Shown: one piece after another, positions 1-7,273 of the stretch | How the letters are laid out: every line of letters begins with the position of its first letter | How positions within the stretch are numbered: position 1 is the first letter of the stretch | Assembly: GCA_964617875.1 (NCBI GenBank) | Contig: CAZUAI010000055.1 | Coordinates: 1 to 36,803, forward strand | From: CAZMVY01 sp964617875 | Lineage (GTDB): Bacteria; Planctomycetota; Phycisphaerae; UBA1845; PWPN01 | Reading direction: 5' to 3' | Length of the DNA stretch: 36,803 nucleotides | Notes under the pieces: model-generated | Database searches by the model: none | The model's input: only the letters and a program-made list of their open reading frames with translations | Told to the model about the DNA's origin: nothing | Position numbers and translations under genes: made by a program

Positions 1-30
1 CGGCCATTCGGGCCCAACACCATCAGGAAT

Positions 31-54
31 ACTCTGTAATGATGCTACAGTCTC
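31..54. repeat. Terminal inverted repeat of a transposable element (left window edge)
   Basis: These 24 bases, beginning ACTCTGTAATG and ending ACAGTCTC, are identical to one end of the 175-bp MITE at 35323-35497. The orientation shows that position 54 is the outer end and that the element body lies to the left, outside the window. The TAG that ends the integrase fragment (45-47, minus strand) lies inside this repeat, so the element truncates that gene. AGCAATTC at 55-62 would be the target duplication if one exists; its partner is outside the window. Bases 1-30 show only weak similarity to the MITE interior, so this could be a relative or the parent insertion sequence. Confidence 0.75.
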
Positions 55-476
55 AGCAATTCGGGCGTTTTCCTGCGCGAGCCCGATGCGATGTTCTGTC
101 TCACGGAGTCGCACGAAGTCGCATCAAACCCACCCAAAAACGGCGAGCAGGACGGCGAGACAAAACGAGCCGCGTGAGCGGCGTGCGTATGCTTTCGGGC
201 CGATGACGACAATTTCTTCGCGGTTGCTGCAGCGTAGTCGTAGGTGCCGGCCGCCTTCGCTTCCTGCGGCATGGTGTTCAGGTCGGGAAGAACGCTCAGC
301 GCCTCGGCCCGTTCGCCAAGAACGGTTTGCGAGTAGCGCCGCATCGTCAGTTCAAGCGTGGAATGCCGGGCAAGGTCCATCGCGACCTCCGGATGAACAC
401 CGCCGCGAGCCAGATTCGTTATGAACGCGTGACGCAGGGAATGATAGTCGCAGAGAACTTTAGACGCCGGAGGTGG
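45..476 (-). pseudogene. Tyrosine recombinase/integrase, C-terminal fragment
   Basis: The open frame reads CDYHSLRHAFITNLARGG, then HPEVAMDLARHS and TLELTMRRYSQ. These are the C-terminal catalytic boxes of tyrosine recombinases: the HxLRH box, the RH of the second box, and the tyrosine nucleophile in RRYS. Everything upstream, including the first catalytic Arg and the DNA-binding domain, is missing. An in-frame TGA at 477-479 stops the frame just before the homologous part begins. The 3' end is also unnatural: the last codons and the stop come from the inserted terminal repeat at 31-54. The remnant is therefore truncated at both ends and should be inactive. An ATG at 380 could start a 111-aa peptide, but this is unlikely to be meaningful. 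Confidence 0.75.
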
Positions 477-697
477 TCACAGCTTGTGACCACCTCTTTC
501 TTCTCCGCCCTGGTGATACGGAAGGCGAAATCGACCGGAAACCGGGCCGCGTTGCGTTTGACGGCCTGATTCAGGGCCTTCGTGGTGACCTCGTAAATGG
601 AAGCCAGGTCTGCGTCGAGGATAACCCGCTCGCCACGAATCAACAGTATCGACCGCTCAATCCGCCCGACGGGCGCGATGCTCGCCTTCTTCGCCAC
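419..697 (-). pseudogene. ORF6N-domain protein, truncated and fused out of frame to integrase DNA
   Basis: GTG start at 697. The first 80 or so residues match the ORF6N domain (PF10543) of phage-type and mobile-element proteins: RIERSILLIRGERVILDADL, then YEVTTKALNQAVKRN, then FPVDFAFRI and CDHLRRLKFS. The domain breaks after KFS. From there the reading frame runs through integrase DNA in the wrong frame (ATIIPCVTRS) to a stop at 419. Intact homologues usually continue beyond the KFS motif. It lies 4 bp downstream of the XRE gene on the same strand and was probably co-transcribed with it. ORF6N proteins are thought to bind DNA, but the function here is unknown and the product is probably dead. 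Confidence 0.7.
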
Positions 698-701
698 CGC
701 G

Positions 702-902
702 TCACCGTCCTTTTCTGCCCCCCGGCCGAAGTTTCAGGCGCAACGCACGGCACAGCCGATCCGCCGTATCCAGCGTGATGTCGCGCTGCCCGCGCATGAA
801 CCGGCTGAGCACGGCCAGCGCCACGCCGGAATCAAGGGCGATTCGATACATGCTTCTGGGGTCGGCCTTCATCGCGTTTCTGATTGTGTGTGCGAGCGTC
901 AT
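702..902 (-). CDS. Small XRE-family helix-turn-helix protein
   Basis: A 66-aa protein starting at ATG 902. The sequence has the Cro/C1-type helix-turn-helix pattern: MYRIALDSGVALAVLSRFM (helices 2-3, around residues 18-36), then RGQRDITLDTADRLCRALRL. The very short form with a basic tail (LRPGGRKGR) is common beside integrases in planctomycete mobile elements. It probably regulated the element or acted as an accessory DNA-binding protein. It appears intact although the neighbouring ORF6N and integrase genes are broken. No clear promoter was seen. Confidence 0.7.
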   Translation of the reverse strand: MTLAHTIRNAMKADPRSMYRIALDSGVALAVLSRFMRGQRDITLDTADRLCRALRLKLRPGGRKGR

Positions 903-1008
903 AGATTACCTCACAAGCACAATACGCGGACCGGCGCAATTGCCAATGGGTTAGCACACACACACCATGGCCGCTCGCAGCCGGTTGCCGGGGGGCCGCC
1001 CGCTGCCG

Positions 1009-1227
1009 TCAGGCCGGGGCATCAACCACCTTGACACCTGCCGCCGGGGCCTCCAAGGCCGCTGGCGCGTCCGGGGTTATCAGGCCGTATTGCTCCGCTG
1101 CGTCGCACGGAGGGGCCGGAAAGGGCCTTGCCGGGGTCGCTGCGGAGCCAGTCACGTATCGATACCGAGATGCCCGGCCGGGCGTGCCCTTCTCGGCAAG
1201 CATCAGCACGCCGTCGGCCACGAGCAT
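1009..1227 (-). pseudogene. Possible remnant of a mobile-element protein (winged-helix-like tail)
   Basis: A 72-aa open frame whose start resembles the winged-helix end found in some phage primase/helicase proteins (LVADGVLMLAEKG, then PGRASRYRYV), followed by an Ala/Pro-rich tail. No ribosome binding site precedes the ATG at 1227, and the frame continues upstream without a good start, as expected of a 3' fragment. It lies beside the integrase/XRE debris. The recognition is weak and could be wrong. The rest of 903-1321 holds no gene that I can support. Confidence 0.3.
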
Positions 1228-1321
1228 TTTAGTCGTCGAGGCTCGGCTTGCGGCGGGCCGACGCAGCGGTCAGAATGCCGCAATACCGGCAGACCGGAGA
1301 ATCAAGCGACAGGAGGATTCC

Positions 1322-3004
1322 ATGAAGCGTCTCGTCACGATTCTTTCGATGACCGCGTTCGCCGTGGTTTCGGTCCATGCCGCCGAGTTCCGCCGATTGC
1401 CCGTCAAGGAATACCGCGACAAGATGAAGGGCGGCTGGCTCGGTCAGATGGCCGGCGTCGCCTGGGGGGACCCGACCGAGTTCAAGTGGCAGGGGGCCAT
1501 CATCCCTGCCGACAAGGTACCCAAGTGGGCGCCGGATACGATCAACGGCAGCTTCCAGCAGGATGACCTCTACGTCGATATGACCTTCCTGCGCACCTTG
1601 GAGGTCCACGGGCTGGACGTGTCGATCCGGCAAGCGGGTATCGACTTTGCCAACAGCGGTTATCCCCTCGCGCACGCGAACGAGGCGGGGCGGAACGCAC
1701 TGCGTCAGGGCATCGCTCCACCGGATTCCGGGCATCCCCAATTCAACAAGCACGCCGACGACATCGACTATCAGATCGAGGCCGATTTCGCCGGTCTGGT
1801 TTCGCCGGGTCTGCCGAGCACGGTGATCCGGCTTGGCGAGAAGTTCGGCCGGTTGATGAACTACGGCGACGGGCTGTACGGCGGGCAGTTCGTCGGCGGG
1901 ATGTATGCGGAAGCCTTCTTCGAGAAGGAGCCGGTCAAGCTCGTCGAGGCCGGTTTGCGTTGCATCCCGCCGGGCAGCCAGTACGCGGAATGCGTCCGCG
2001 ACGTGCTCGCCTGGTACAGAGAGAATCCCGCGAACTGGGAAGAGACCTGGCGGCGAATCGAGGAGAAATATCAGAAAAACCCGGCCTATCGCCGGGCCTC
2101 CTGCGTCAAGGACAAGTACAACATCGACGCCAAGATCAACGGCGCCTACGTCGTCCTCGGGCTGCTCTACGGCAAGGGCGATCCGGATGAGTCGATGGTC
2201 ATCGCCATGCGGGCCGGGCAGGACTCGGACTGCAATCCATCCAGCGCCGGAGGCGTGTTGTTTACCACCCTCGGCTTCTCCAGAGTCCCCGACCGCTTCA
2301 AGGAGAAGCTGGACGAGCGAAGAACCTGGATCCACACCAGCTACAACTTCCCGAAGCTGATCGATGCATGCGAGAAGGTGGCCCGTCAGGCCGTGGTGAA
2401 GGTCGGCGGGAGGATCGAAAAGGACGAAAACGGCGATGAGGTGTTCGTCGTGCCGGTCGAGAAGCCCCTTCCCGGCACGCTGGAGCAGACCTGGGAGCCC
2501 GGCCCGATCGCCGGCAGCAGGTTTACGGCCGCGGAGATGGCCTTGATCAAGCCGCCGCAGCAAGCACCGCGCGAGATCGCCCGCGCGGACCTCAGCGCGG
2601 CACTTGCGAAGTTCGCCCCGGGCTGGATGGCCAAGGATTGCGGCGACGTGATGTCGCCCGGCGTTCGCGACGTACTGGGCAAGAAGAACGTCCTGGTCAC
2701 CCACCCGCTCAGCGAGACCATGCCTTGCGTTCTGGGGCGGCGGGTGGACATTCTGCCCGACAAGAAGACCGTGCTGCACCTCGTGGTCGGGCACCATCCC
2801 GAGGGGGATTGGCTTCTGAGCGTCACGGCCGACCGGGAGCTGGTTCGCAAGGTAATCGGCAAGGAGACCGCGCCCGACGGCTGGACGAGCATCGATGTGG
2901 ATCTCTCCGACTACGCCGGCCAGCTCATTACGCTGCAGCTGATCAACGCGGCCAACGGGTGGTCCTACGAAGCGGCCTACTGGGCCAGGATCGAGATCGA
3001 GTAG
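1322..3004 (+). CDS. Exported ADP-ribosylglycohydrolase-family protein
   Basis: A 560-aa protein. The ATG at 1322 is chosen because it follows an AGGAGG (about 1311-1316) and opens a signal peptide (MKRLVTILSMTAFAVVSVHA). The frame is open further upstream, but that part looks non-coding. The mature protein has the ADP-ribosylglycohydrolase fold (PF03747): GGWLGQMAGVAWGD near the start, an acidic QQDDLYVDMTF around residues 80-88, and AGQDSDCNPSSAGGVL around 298-313, positions that hold the family's metal-binding Asp residues. About 150 residues at the C-terminus form a beta-rich accessory region, possibly carbohydrate-binding. Export and the sugar-related neighbours (Gfo/Idh/MocA, DUF1080) suggest a glycosidic substrate outside the cytoplasm rather than removal of ADP-ribose from proteins. 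That substrate idea is inference. Confidence 0.85.
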   Translation: MKRLVTILSMTAFAVVSVHAAEFRRLPVKEYRDKMKGGWLGQMAGVAWGDPTEFKWQGAIIPADKVPKWAPDTINGSFQQDDLYVDMTFLRTLEVHGLDVSIRQAGIDFANSGYPLAHANEAGRNALRQGIAPPDSGHPQFNKHADDIDYQIEADFAGLVSPGLPSTVIRLGEKFGRLMNYGDGLYGGQFVGGMYAEAFFEKEPVKLVEAGLRCIPPGSQYAECVRDVLAWYRENPANWEETWRRIEEKYQKNPAYRRASCVKDKYNIDAKINGAYVVLGLLYGKGDPDESMVIAMRAGQDSDCNPSSAGGVLFTTLGFSRVPDRFKEKLDERRTWIHTSYNFPKLIDACEKVARQAVVKVGGRIEKDENGDEVFVVPVEKPLPGTLEQTWEPGPIAGSRFTAAEMALIKPPQQAPREIARADLSAALAKFAPGWMAKDCGDVMSPGVRDVLGKKNVLVTHPLSETMPCVLGRRVDILPDKKTVLHLVVGHHPEGDWLLSVTADRELVRKVIGKETAPDGWTSIDVDLSDYAGQLITLQLINAANGWSYEAAYWARIEIE

Positions 3005-3115
3005 CGAGGCGGCAATGCCGAAAAGGGGAAATCGGCCGCCGGGAGCCCTTCGATCTTCGGCGCGTGTTCGGTTGTCCGCTGGCCGGGTTCCCTTGCAGGT
3101 TGCCGGCGGAAACGT

Positions 3116-4504
3116 ATGATCGTGCCCATGTCTTCACAAAACCTTATTCAGAAACGTATGGATGAGAAGCCGAAGCAATCGCATGGGCCGTCGTCCGAGG
3201 CCGGTCCGGGCGGGCTGACGCGGCGGCAGATTCTGAAGCGCGCGGCGCTGGTCGGCGGGGCGCTGGCCGCACCGTACATCGTGCCGTCCTCGGTGTTGGG
3301 CCGGAACGGTGCCGTTCCGCCCAGCGAGAAGATCGTCATCGGCGGCATCGGCATCGGCGCAAGAGGGACGCACGACCTCAAGTGGATGCTGCCGGAAAAG
3401 GACGTCCAGTTCGTCGCCGTGTGCGATGCCCAGAAATCGCGGCGGGAGGCGGCCAAGAAGGTGGTCGATAGCCACTACGGGAACAAGGACTGTGCCGTCT
3501 ACGCGGACATGCGTGAGTTTCTTGCCAGGCGCACGGACATTGACGCCGTGCTCATCACGACCGGCGATCGCTGGCACGCGGCAGCCGCCGTCATGGCCAT
3601 GCGCGCCGGCAAGGACGTCTTCAGCGAGAAGCCCTCGTGCATGACCATCACCGAGGGGCAGGCAGTGGTCGATGCCGCGAAGCAGCACGGCCGCATCTAT
3701 CAGACCTGCACGCAGCGTCTCAGCGAGGCCAACTTTGTCTTCTGCATCGAGATGGCCCGCAGCGGCCGGCTGGGCGAGGTTCATACGGCGCGGGCGCACA
3801 TCGCGCCCTGGGACGCCGCCGAAATGACGCACGACTGGCTCCCGCCGGAGCCGCTGCCGCCCAGGGAGCAGGTCGATTGGGACCTCTGGCTGGGCCCGTG
3901 CCCGTGGCGGCCGTTCAACTCCTCGTACATCCGCGGCGCCTGGCGGGGCCATTACGACTTCCACACCAGTTGCATCGGCGAGTGGGGCGCCCATACGTTC
4001 GCCCAGGCGCAGGCCGGCCTGAACCTGCTCGACACCTCGCCCGTCGAATATGAATACGTGAAGAATCCCACCGGGGACGGCATGGTCACGAAGTTCGCCA
4101 ACGGCGTGAAGATGACCCTGCACCGCGAAGGGTTCTGGAAAGGCTCATGCGGCATGCGATTCGAGGGAGCCGACGGATGGGTCGCCGCCGCCGACGGGTA
4201 CAAACAGCCGGAGGTGTCCGATCCGGCGATGCTGGCGGACTTTGACAAGATCGTCAAGGACTATATGGAGCGGACGGGCCGCCCGATGAACCACGTGCGC
4301 AACTTCCTCGATTGCGTCCGGTCCCGAAAGCCGACCGTGGCCAACGCCGAAGTCATGTTTCACTCGATGTCCACGGTGCATGCCGCGAACATCTGCATGT
4401 GGCTCAAACGGGACATGAAGTACGACCCCGCGAAGAAGGAGTTCGCCGACGCCGACGCGAACGGCTTTCGTTCGCGGCCCATGCGGGCGCCCTGGGTGAT
4501 CTGA
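3116..4504 (+). CDS. Tat-exported Gfo/Idh/MocA-family oxidoreductase
   Basis: A 462-aa protein if started at 3116; ATGs at 3128 and 3158 are equally possible, since none has a strong ribosome binding site. A twin-arginine signal lies at residues 35-60 (TRRQILKRAALVGGALAAPY), so the protein is exported folded, probably with its nucleotide bound. A Rossmann motif follows (IVIGGIGIGARG), then the family's EKP motif (FSEKPSCMT). The C-terminal half carries the usual alpha/beta catalytic domain (DWDLWLGPCPWRPFN, GEWGAHTF). Family members oxidise or reduce sugars and inositols with NAD(P). Many planctomycete paralogues have this Tat form and sit, as here, beside DUF1080 proteins. The gene lies 111 bp after the ADP-ribosylglycohydrolase gene and 54 bp before the DUF1080 gene, probably in one operon. 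The substrate cannot be read from the sequence. Confidence 0.88.
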   Translation: MIVPMSSQNLIQKRMDEKPKQSHGPSSEAGPGGLTRRQILKRAALVGGALAAPYIVPSSVLGRNGAVPPSEKIVIGGIGIGARGTHDLKWMLPEKDVQFVAVCDAQKSRREAAKKVVDSHYGNKDCAVYADMREFLARRTDIDAVLITTGDRWHAAAAVMAMRAGKDVFSEKPSCMTITEGQAVVDAAKQHGRIYQTCTQRLSEANFVFCIEMARSGRLGEVHTARAHIAPWDAAEMTHDWLPPEPLPPREQVDWDLWLGPCPWRPFNSSYIRGAWRGHYDFHTSCIGEWGAHTFAQAQAGLNLLDTSPVEYEYVKNPTGDGMVTKFANGVKMTLHREGFWKGSCGMRFEGADGWVAAADGYKQPEVSDPAMLADFDKIVKDYMERTGRPMNHVRNFLDCVRSRKPTVANAEVMFHSMSTVHAANICMWLKRDMKYDPAKKEFADADANGFRSRPMRAPWVI

Positions 4505-4558
4505 GCATCCCGTCGCCTGCCGATGGGATCGCGAATTCCGGCAAAGGAGAGATTCTGC

Positions 4559-5881
4559 ATGCGAATGCTGCGAACGACAGTCGTGGGCCTGGTGATTTCA
4601 GGTATGGCCTTCGCGGCCGACGAGAAGGCCCCACGCCCGGTCAATACGCCCCCGGAAGGCTTCACGGCCCTGTTCAACGGCCGCGACCTGACCGGCTGGC
4701 GGGGGCAGGCGCCCGATCAGAATCCGTATGAGATCGCCCGGTGGAGTTCCGAGGAGAAGGCCGCCAGACAGAAGGCCGCCGACGAGGACATCCGCCGGCA
4801 CTGGCGAGTCGAGGACGGGCAGATCATCAACGACGGGGGAGGTGCTTACCTGACCACCGCCAAAGACTACGGCGATTTTGAGCTGTTCGCCGACTGGCGG
4901 TTGACCCCCGGTACGGACAGCGGGATTTACCTGCGCGGCACGCCGCAGGTGCAGATCTGGGACCCGGACAACGAGAGCGTCCGGCACCTTGGTGCGGACA
5001 AGGGCTCGGGGGCCCTCTGGAACAACGGCGAGACCATGCCGGGCAAGTGGCCCGCGGTGAAGGCCGACAGGCCCGTGGGCCAGTGGAACACGTTCCGTAT
5101 TCTCATGATCGGCGAGCGCGTCAGCGTCTGGCTCAACGGCCGTCAGGTTGTGGACGACGCCGTCATGGCGAACTACTGGGACCGCAAGAAGCCGATGCTG
5201 CCGAGCGGACCCATTCAGCTCCAGACCCACGGCGGCGAGATGCGCTTCCGCAACATCTTCCTGCGCGAGATTCCCCCGGAAGAGGCCAACAAACGGCTCC
5301 AGGCCCGCAAGGACGAGGGCTACAAGGTCCTCTTCAACGGCAAGGACCTCGACGGCTGGATCGGCGACACCGGCGCCTACGCGGTCCGGGACGGCGTGAT
5401 GGTGTTCACCGGCAAGTCGGGCGACATCTTCACCCGGGACACGTACAGCAACTTCGCCATCCGCTTCGAGTTCAAGCTTCCCCCCGGCGGCAACAACGGC
5501 CTGCTCATCCGCGTGCCGAAGCCCGAGGCCGGCGGTACGTTCAGCGGCATGGAGATCCAGATCCTCGACGACGCCGACCCCAGGTACGCCGCCATCAAGC
5601 CCTGGCAGCATCACGGCTCCGTGTACGGCATCGCGCCGTCGCACCCGGGCTATCTGCGCCCGACCGGCCAGTGGAACTTCCAGGAGGTGGTCGTCGACGG
5701 CTCCCGGATCCGGGTGTTCCTCAACGGCACACTCATCACCGACGCCGACCTTGAAAAGATCGGGAAGCCGCTGGACGATCGCGAGCACCCCGGCATGAAG
5801 CGCGCCGACGGCCACGTCGGCTTCATGGGCCACGGCGACCCCGTGGAGTTTCGCAACATCCGCCTCAAGGTGCTCAAGTAA
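4559..5881 (+). CDS. Exported protein with two DUF1080 (3-keto-disaccharide hydrolase-like) domains
   Basis: A 440-aa protein from the ATG at 4559, which follows an AAAGGAGA and opens a signal peptide ending near MAFAADEK. Two tandem copies of the DUF1080 fold (PF06439, LamG/concanavalin-like) are visible. The first begins GFTALFNGRDLTGWRG around residue 38, the second GYKVLFNGKDLDGWIGD around residue 254. Each ends in the typical FRNI strand (RFRNIFLREI, EFRNIRLKVLK). Some members of this family hydrolyse 3-keto-glycosides produced by Gfo/Idh-type dehydrogenases, so pairing with the upstream oxidoreductase is consistent with a 3-keto-sugar route. That is inference from known families. It is the last gene of the group. 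Confidence 0.88.
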   Translation: MRMLRTTVVGLVISGMAFAADEKAPRPVNTPPEGFTALFNGRDLTGWRGQAPDQNPYEIARWSSEEKAARQKAADEDIRRHWRVEDGQIINDGGGAYLTTAKDYGDFELFADWRLTPGTDSGIYLRGTPQVQIWDPDNESVRHLGADKGSGALWNNGETMPGKWPAVKADRPVGQWNTFRILMIGERVSVWLNGRQVVDDAVMANYWDRKKPMLPSGPIQLQTHGGEMRFRNIFLREIPPEEANKRLQARKDEGYKVLFNGKDLDGWIGDTGAYAVRDGVMVFTGKSGDIFTRDTYSNFAIRFEFKLPPGGNNGLLIRVPKPEAGGTFSGMEIQILDDADPRYAAIKPWQHHGSVYGIAPSHPGYLRPTGQWNFQEVVVDGSRIRVFLNGTLITDADLEKIGKPLDDREHPGMKRADGHVGFMGHGDPVEFRNIRLKVLK

Positions 5882-6067
5882 GGCATTCGACAGGGCAACG
5901 TCCCCGATATTCCGCGAATGCGAAGGCACGCGCCAGCAAGGCTTTCACGAACCCTGCGACGTTCGCTCGCGGGCGGCGGCAGTCAGCCGGTGCTGCCTGA
6001 CCAACGCTGCTCCTGCTGACCGGGGTTCCTGAGGCCCCGCGCCGCGCGCATGGGATACAGAATGAAC

Positions 6068-6090
6068 ATGCCCGCGCCGGGCGCGGGCAT
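6068..6090 (-). terminator. Hairpin, probable terminator after the pseudopilin gene
   Basis: A perfect 10-bp stem (ATGCCCGCGC pairing with GCGCGGGCAT) with a 3-base loop lies 63 bp downstream of the minus-strand pseudopilin stop. On the minus strand it is followed only by a weak T-rich stretch (GTTCATT), so termination may be inefficient or Rho-assisted. It could also end the plus-strand DUF1080 transcript. The rest of 5882-6152 shows no gene. Confidence 0.5.
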
Positions 6091-6152
6091 GATGTTGCTG
6101 GCGGTTGGGGTTGTCGGGTGCGTCAACAGGGCGGGGGCTTCCCGTTCCCCGG

Positions 6153-7121
6153 TCAGCCGCCGATCTTGAAGTTCCTTACGTCGTCGCGATTGCCGTACGC
6201 GCCATCCTCGCCCGCGGACAGCAGGATAAACGTATCCGCGTTGTAGGGCGTGACCACGCCACTGGCGGTGTGCACGTCGTGGTTGTGGAAGTAGTTCACG
6301 AACGTTTCCGGCTTATCTGACTTCGAGGGGTCGGCCGGATACCCATCACAGTACTCTGCGATGAGGTGCCTGCGGCCTTTGAAAAGCCAGCCATCCGTAT
6401 TGCACTTGCCGCAGCCCGCGAAGAGTCTGTTGTCCTCGTGGTAGTATGCAGCAGGTCTGAGTTTCAGTGTGAGTTCCCAGTTCGCCCGGGTATCACCAAT
6501 GCCTTCGCCGCCGGGTGTTGCGCGGTAGTAGAGGATGGGGAATCCGTACGCATCCATAAGAACAAAGCGTCCGGTGTCGGGCATGCCGATCTGCTGCAAC
6601 TGGTGCGTCGCGAAGTCGTTATCACGGACGATCTTGGCTGCTTCGAGCTGGATAAACGCAGAGTGACGCTCGACGCCCGGGGCGGCCCGGCTGACGTCGC
6701 AGTTCCCGAATGCTGCGCTGTCGGGACGACACCCGTCGAGGTGTTCGAAGGCCGCATCGATCCCGCGGAGGTCGTATCCCACGAGGGCGCGTGCCAACCA
6801 GTGGGCGCCGTTGAGCTGGCCCGTGTACCCCGCGTTCACGCCGGGATCATTGCTGAGCGGGTCGGTCCGATTGACGTAGGTGGCACCCTGCATTCGCGTC
6901 GCCGCGCTGTCGGGGTACTGGTCCTTGTGCTCGTTCCGGAACATCTCGAGGCCCTTGCCGATCGAGTCGAGCTGGGACTGGACCTTGACCTTCTTGGCTT
7001 GGGCGCGGGCCTTCGAGAGCGACGGCAGGAGCATCCCGATCAGCAGCGAGATGATCGCGATCACCGTCAGCAGCTCCACCAGGGTGAAGCCTCGTGGGGG
7101 GGGACTGGTTCTGCGAGTCAT
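6153..7121 (-). CDS. Type IV pilin / type II secretion pseudopilin-like protein
   Basis: A 322-aa protein. The ATG at 7121 is chosen over an upstream in-frame start at 7181 because a GGAGAA lies 7 bp before it and the prepilin leader then has normal length. The leader and N-terminal helix are classical: RGFTLVELLTVIAIISLLIG, with cleavage expected after the Gly and the conserved Glu at +5. The globular part has several Cys (CRP, NCDV, CGKCNTDG, EYC) and ends DVRNFKIGG. It is longer than a typical GspG major pseudopilin. It lies downstream of pilC on the same strand after 152 bp and would be processed by a prepilin peptidase not present in this window. Whether it forms pilus or pseudopilus cannot be told. 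Confidence 0.88.
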   Translation of the reverse strand: MTRRTSPPPRGFTLVELLTVIAIISLLIGMLLPSLSKARAQAKKVKVQSQLDSIGKGLEMFRNEHKDQYPDSAATRMQGATYVNRTDPLSNDPGVNAGYTGQLNGAHWLARALVGYDLRGIDAAFEHLDGCRPDSAAFGNCDVSRAAPGVERHSAFIQLEAAKIVRDNDFATHQLQQIGMPDTGRFVLMDAYGFPILYYRATPGGEGIGDTRANWELTLKLRPAAYYHEDNRLFAGCGKCNTDGWLFKGRRHLIAEYCDGYPADPSKSDKPETFVNYFHNHDVHTASGVVTPYNADTFILLSAGEDGAYGNRDDVRNFKIGG

Positions 7122-7135
7122 GGCACTTCTCCGTA

Positions 7136-7149
7136 ATACGATATCGTAT
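7136..7149. promoter_or_regulatory. 14-bp perfect palindrome upstream of the pseudopilin gene
   Basis: ATACGATATCGTAT is a perfect 14-bp palindrome starting 15 bp upstream of the pseudopilin ATG, just before its ribosome binding site. It is AT-rich in a GC-rich neighbourhood and could be an operator for a dimeric regulator. A second copy was not noticed elsewhere in the window. Confidence 0.35.
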
Positions 7150-7166
7150 GAGTCCTTCCGTTTTCC

Positions 7167-7191
7167 GGGGCCGGGCTCCACGCCGGGCCCC
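7167..7191 (-). other. GC-rich hairpin between pilC and the pseudopilin gene
   Basis: A 10-bp stem with one mismatch (GGGGCCGGGC and GCCGGGCCCC, short loop) lies in the 152-bp gap between pilC and the pseudopilin gene. It has no T-run on either strand, so it is not a clear intrinsic terminator. It may instead reduce read-through or stabilise the upstream mRNA, letting the pilin message accumulate separately. Confidence 0.35.
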
Positions 7192-7273
7192 GTCTCTATA
7201 TTCTAGCGTCTCCCCGGCCCGGAAGCACGTCACGCGCCGATTGCCCGGTCACTCATCACTCAGTACCTGTCCT

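Noticed and set aside
1031..1321. Upstream extension of the ADP-ribosylglycohydrolase frame
   Set aside because: No homology-like sequence, no ribosome site at 1031, and a perfect AGGAGG plus signal peptide at 1322.
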